Below are positions 35,783-39,015 of a stretch of DNA of 39,015 nucleotides, piece after piece. The notes under the pieces are model-generated. The model had not been told where the DNA came from, made no database searches, and saw nothing but the letters and a program-made list of their open reading frames with translations. Numbering within the stretch: position 1 is the first letter of the stretch; every line of letters begins with the position of its first letter. This DNA is from a virus. A program made the translations under genes and the position numbers. The stretch spans positions 1 through 39,015 of the IMG/VR virus record IMGVR_UViG_3300032893_003192; one strand, 5' to 3'.

Positions 35783-36502
35783 ATGGACCAGGGCTCAGTC
35801 ACTCCTACACGCGTCCTGAAGACGATACGTGACGGATCCGGCGTTGACCACGATTCCATCGATCACGCGCTCGCCGGTTGCGACGGTGATCGTTATTTGA
35901 TCCGCAAGGCAATCGGCGACCTACAGGAAGCCGGTCTGATCAAGTTCGAAGGCAGCCGTTTCATCGTCACCGAGCACTGGATGAAGCTGCAAGGACTTCT
36001 GGGAATCAGCCTAAAGACATTGATTGATGCGCAGCACGCTTTATCCGGCCTCTCAGTTCATCCGATCTTCGGGTTGCCAAGTAAGGCAACGGCACCAGAC
36101 GTCTTTGTCTTGATGTCGTTTGAGCCCAGCTTGCGGCCGGTTTACGACGATCACATAAAAAAGGTCGCCGGTCAACTAAACCTCTCCGTCGGAAGGGCTG
36201 ATGATTTCTTCACTGCGCATGCCGTGATCGACGATATATGGTCAGCCGTGTACAATTCAAGACTGGTCATAGCAGACTGCACAGGCCGAAACGCGAACGT
36301 CTTCTATGAGATTGGGATGGCCCACACTGTTGGCAAGCCCGTCGTCTTGACAACTCAGAACGAGGCGGATGTGCCCTTTGACCTTCGATCCATTCGGTAC
36401 ATACATTACAACTACACTCCGCCAGGGATGCAGAAGTTCGAAGAACGTCTGGCGAAGACGATCTCGGGGATACTTGGTGCCGTAGGCGCACGCCCCTCGT
36501 GA
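35783..36502 (+). CDS. Winged helix fused to a TIR/NDT-like domain, cassette B
   Basis: A 239-aa protein. Residues 5-70 form a winged helix (DRYLIRKAIGDLQEAGLIKFEGSRFIVTEHW). Residues 104-232 form a TIR-like or NDT-like Rossmannoid: DVFVLMSFEP, YDDHIKKVAGQ, the helix-strand unit SRLVIADCTGRNANVFYEIG with E176 in the usual Glu place, then GKPVVLTTQ and the VPFDLRSIRYIHY segment. Such domains bind or cleave nucleotides, often NAD, in defence. It lies on the plus strand within the minus-strand tail module, 58 bases divergent from the tail-tip gene. TAAAAT lies about 10 bases before ATG 35783, so a leaderless promoter is possible; no ribosome site is seen. The precise enzymatic activity is not established. 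Confidence 0.83.
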   Translation: MDQGSVTPTRVLKTIRDGSGVDHDSIDHALAGCDGDRYLIRKAIGDLQEAGLIKFEGSRFIVTEHWMKLQGLLGISLKTLIDAQHALSGLSVHPIFGLPSKATAPDVFVLMSFEPSLRPVYDDHIKKVAGQLNLSVGRADDFFTAHAVIDDIWSAVYNSRLVIADCTGRNANVFYEIGMAHTVGKPVVLTTQNEADVPFDLRSIRYIHYNYTPPGMQKFEERLAKTISGILGAVGARPS

Positions 36503-36544
36503 CGCCTTCTTCTGAATCCATATACAGCCGACAGCAAGAGGAAC

Positions 36545-36946
36545 TCATGCGAGTTCCAGTAATTCGATCTCAGCGTCGGACCTTCCCGGTCCGGACGACT
36601 GCTGCCAGTCCGAGTTGAAGCGGACTGTATAGCGGCCGGTGGTCACCTGGCCGGTCGGATCATAAGAGAACTTCGGGTTGGTGTCATACGGATCGTAGAA
36701 GTAGAACGGCTCCGTGGTGCCATTCCGTGCGTCATAGAAGGTGCGGAGCGCCTGAAGCGCCGCCGGAGTCAGCCGCTTGGTCAGCCGCCACCGCTTCCGG
36801 CTGTTGGTCGCCAGCACCGACCGCTGCGATTCCCCGTTCTTGTACTCGTTCTCGATCAGCGGGTAAGCGCGCTCGTGCGTGAACGCTCGGCACAGCGACT
36901 GCGGCAGCACGGTGGCGGGTGCCGCGTTCTGCACGGAGCCGGGCAT
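36545..36946 (-). CDS. Minor tail protein, gpM/DUF2460-like
   Basis: A 133-aa protein. The segment WRLTKRLTPAALQALRTFYDARNG followed by the aromatic run EPFYFYDPYD and a beta-rich end (GRYTVRFNSDW) matches the pattern of lambda gpM-like and DUF2460-like minor tail proteins, which cap the tape measure at the tail tip. Its ATG overlaps the tape measure stop in a TAATG, so translation is coupled. This places it after the tape measure gene, as gpM is in lambda. Cassette B separates it from the tail-tip gene. Confidence 0.85.
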   Translation of the reverse strand: MPGSVQNAAPATVLPQSLCRAFTHERAYPLIENEYKNGESQRSVLATNSRKRWRLTKRLTPAALQALRTFYDARNGTTEPFYFYDPYDTNPKFSYDPTGQVTTGRYTVRFNSDWQQSSGPGRSDAEIELLELA

Positions 36947-39015
36947 TATGTCACCAGCGTCCCAGGACTCAACTGAAGCGCAGTCAATTCGCGCCGACCG
37001 ACGTTGCTCTTCATCGCCGTGATCGCACCTTGGGCTACCACGCGTCCGTCCTGGATCACCACGTTGCCGACCGCCGTCGAGTCGATCTGGAGAGGGATCA
37101 CGATCGTCCCGCCCGCATTCGTCGCCACACCACCGGCGACTCGATCGAGCGACGGCAGTCCTCCAAGCGCCGGAAGCGGCGTGCCATTGTTGTACTGCGG
37201 CGACTGGAACAACGAGCCACCGGTCTCGACCAGTGAAAGCGGCGTCACCGAGCCGGGCATGCCGGAGACCTTCTGTCCTGTGGTCATCGCGTACAACTGG
37301 ATCAGGTCGCGAACCTGGGGCGAGCGGATCGCCATGTCGATATTGCCGCCGAACCCGGATTTCGCCGTGTCAACGATCTGCTGGAGTACTCCCTTGTCCG
37401 AGATGTCCACCCCGTAGAGGGCCTTGATCTTCTCCTTCGCCTTGTCCGCCGCGCCTTTGATGAACATCCGGACGATGCCGGCAATCGCTCCGGCTGCGGC
37501 ACCGATGGCCGCGCCGAGTGGTCCGCCGAACTTGAAGCCGATCATCGCGCCACCAGCGGTATCTTCGGCCATGCCGGTCCAGCCGCCACGCTTCAGACCG
37601 TCGAGCAGAAGCATGCCGCCGGCCAGGAGCGCGGCGTTCGATTTGCCAATCGCGGTGAGCTTATCTCCGAAGGACCCGTACTGGCTGATCCACCCGCCGG
37701 TGGCCATGCGGCCGCCGCCCATGTCGGTCCACTGATTTTCGCCGAGACCGAAGAACGACTTCAGGCCCGGAAGAAAGCCCGCGAGCCCAGCTTTGGAAAA
37801 CACTCCTCCGGCTGCAGGCGCGGCACCGATACCAGCACCGCCGCCCGTGCCGCCTGCTCCACCGCCACCAGTGGGAACGAAGATCGGAACACCACCGGCC
37901 ATTCCCGCCAGGGCAAGACCACCGAATCCACCGCCATTCCCACCGCTGAAAGCCATCCCACCAGGCGGGGTTTGATTCGGTCCCGTCCAACCACCTGACC
38001 ATCCGCCGCTCCCACCACCAAACACCGGGACCGCGCCGACACCGAAGATGCCGCCCAACTTGCCCAAGATCCCGCCGCCGGCGGACTTGCCCACACCGGT
38101 CTGCTGCATCTCCACGCTCGCGCCCGGAACGAACATGTTCATCAGCGCCGCCGCGACGCGCGACGTCACCACATCCTTGATCGCGGTGAGCAACGCCGTT
38201 TTCAACGAATTGCCAATGGCCGCCCATACCGACTGCGACTTCGTCACAAGCGCATCGAACACACCGCCCGCTTCCTGTTTCAGCGTCTGAAAGATGGTTT
38301 TGTACTCATCGACGACGATCTTCCGCGTAGCGTTCGCGCCCTTGGCCTGCGCCACGTCCACCTCGGAGGTGGTCGCCTTTTGAAGCGCGTCCTTTTCGTG
38401 CTGGCTCAACTCCCGGATCTTGTCTTCGATCTCCTTCAGGTAGGGCTCGTAGAATATGCCCTGCGCCATCGCCGCCTTGCGCGCCTCGTCAACCTGGCGC
38501 TCCGTTTGGGCGTCGATCTGCTCTATCTCGATCTTGGCGCGCTCCTTGAGAGCCTGGACCTCGATAGCCGTTTTGGTCTGCTCCAACCGGATCTTGTCCT
38601 GGATCGTAACCGCATCGACGGCTTCCAGTTGGGCCAGCTCGAGGTTCTTTCGCTGCTCCACTGCCGCAATCCGGGCGGATCGGCTCTGATCCTCGATCTT
38701 GTCCTGCCACTCCCCTTTCCGCTCCCACACGTACAACTGCTGTTTCATCGGCTCGATGTACAACTGCTCGAAGAGCTTCCGGGACCGCTCTGCACCGGCT
38801 TTCAACATGGCCTGGACGCGGCGCGATTCCTCCTCGTTGAACTGCATGTCGAACGCCGCGATCTTCTCAGCCGTGGCCTTGTGGATGTTCTCAAGTGCCG
38901 CTGCGCTCAACGTGATGTGCCGCACCACGCCACTCTTTTCATCAACGCGGCTGGACAGTTGCTCGATTTCCCGCTTCTCCTCCTCGCGGATCTTAGCGAT
39001 GCCGGCTGCGTGTTC
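36946..39015 (-). CDS. Tail tape measure protein (5' end cut by the window)
   Basis: An open frame of 689 residues that runs off the right edge. A GTG at 38928 could start a 660-aa form, but the 29 codons upstream to the edge are open and coil-like (AKIREEEKREIEQL), so the true start is outside. Residues to about 250 are charged, Ala/Glu/Lys/Gln-rich coiled coil. A glycine-rich stretch (GGGSGGWSGGW and similar) follows at about 310-400. Ala/Gly-rich hydrophobic helices come next (GGPLGAAIGAAAGAIAGIVRMFI), then a globular end. Tape measure proteins set tail length and carry such hydrophobic segments for channel formation. Placement before gpM- and tip-like genes supports the call. Confidence 0.88.
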   Translation of the reverse strand, partial: EHAAGIAKIREEEKREIEQLSSRVDEKSGVVRHITLSAAALENIHKATAEKIAAFDMQFNEEESRRVQAMLKAGAERSRKLFEQLYIEPMKQQLYVWERKGEWQDKIEDQSRSARIAAVEQRKNLELAQLEAVDAVTIQDKIRLEQTKTAIEVQALKERAKIEIEQIDAQTERQVDEARKAAMAQGIFYEPYLKEIEDKIRELSQHEKDALQKATTSEVDVAQAKGANATRKIVVDEYKTIFQTLKQEAGGVFDALVTKSQSVWAAIGNSLKTALLTAIKDVVTSRVAAALMNMFVPGASVEMQQTGVGKSAGGGILGKLGGIFGVGAVPVFGGGSGGWSGGWTGPNQTPPGGMAFSGGNGGGFGGLALAGMAGGVPIFVPTGGGGAGGTGGGAGIGAAPAAGGVFSKAGLAGFLPGLKSFFGLGENQWTDMGGGRMATGGWISQYGSFGDKLTAIGKSNAALLAGGMLLLDGLKRGGWTGMAEDTAGGAMIGFKFGGPLGAAIGAAAGAIAGIVRMFIKGAADKAKEKIKALYGVDISDKGVLQQIVDTAKSGFGGNIDMAIRSPQVRDLIQLYAMTTGQKVSGMPGSVTPLSLVETGGSLFQSPQYNNGTPLPALGGLPSLDRVAGGVATNAGGTIVIPLQIDSTAVGNVVIQDGRVVAQGAITAMKSNVGRRELTALQLSPGTLVT

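Larger units (their letters stand above)
1047..39015. mobile_element. Integrated lambda-like siphophage (part), carrying plus-strand cargo
   Basis: Integrase and excisionase-like genes, a replication/repressor set and a tail module in tape measure, gpM, gpL/gpJ, fibre order lie on one strand. No capsid, portal or terminase genes are in the window, so the element continues to the right. The left boundary is not fixed: integrase A (1-933) may be inside or outside. No att repeat was found by eye. Plus-strand blocks 7930-23740, 30130-31841 and 35783-36502 are cargo. Confidence 0.7.

Noticed and set aside
38928-39015. Tape measure start at GTG 38928
   Set aside because: The 29 upstream codons stay open to the window edge and continue the coiled-coil pattern, so the gene is taken as partial.
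1-39015. CRISPR arrays, tRNA or rRNA genes
   Set aside because: No regularly spaced repeats and no recognisable tRNA or rRNA segments were seen by eye on either strand.

Overview
The window looks like one end of an integrated, lambda-like siphophage (prophage) in a GC-rich bacterium. Three blocks of cargo genes interrupt it. Hand-counted samples give about 58-61% GC in ordinary genes. No rRNA, tRNA or host housekeeping gene is present, so the host cannot be named; a soil-type GC-rich phylum such as Acidobacteriota is only an impression. Strand separates the two gene classes: every phage-type gene is on the minus strand, and every cargo gene is on the plus strand.

Region 1 (1-7665, minus) is the integration, replication and regulation end. 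It holds two tyrosine recombinases in tandem (1-933 and 1047-2252), a small excisionase-like winged-helix protein, a 104-aa unknown, a PrimPol/PriCT/DUF3987-type replication protein, a 105-aa unknown and an XRE repressor-like protein. The last three form a translationally coupled set (4-bp start/stop overlaps) behind a perfect 15-bp palindrome. Upstream lies a pair of unrecognised genes (304 and 393 aa) reading leftward from a putative promoter at 7736-7748.

Region 2 (7930-23740, plus) is a tight four-gene operon of about 16 kb. It encodes a SNF2-type helicase resembling DISARM DrmD, a 1523-aa adenine-specific DNA methyltransferase, a 2089-aa DEAD/DEAH helicase with a DUF1998 (MZB) domain and a Vsr-like C-terminal segment, and a 706-aa UvrD-family helicase with a RelE/ParE-like N-terminal domain. 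The set resembles class 1 DISARM and Druantia DruE, but DrmA/DrmB-type functions sit in one polypeptide, there is no PLD nuclease (DrmC), and a RelE-UvrD fusion takes the last place. It is the best candidate for an unusual anti-phage system.

Region 3 (23786-39015, minus) is a tail module in lambda-like order read right to left: tape measure protein (cut by the window edge), gpM-like protein, a giant gpM/gpL/gpJ-like tail-tip fusion, a large tail protein with a likely TIM-barrel region, a tail fibre, and a small distal protein. Two plus-strand cassettes sit on either side of the tail-tip gene. Cassette A (30130-31841) is a coupled pair: an NDT/SLOG-like enzyme and a winged-helix protein. Cassette B (35783-36502) has the same logic in one chain, a winged helix fused to a TIR/NDT-like domain. 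They look like phage-borne morons, plausibly for defence or superinfection exclusion. Structural head genes would lie beyond the right edge.
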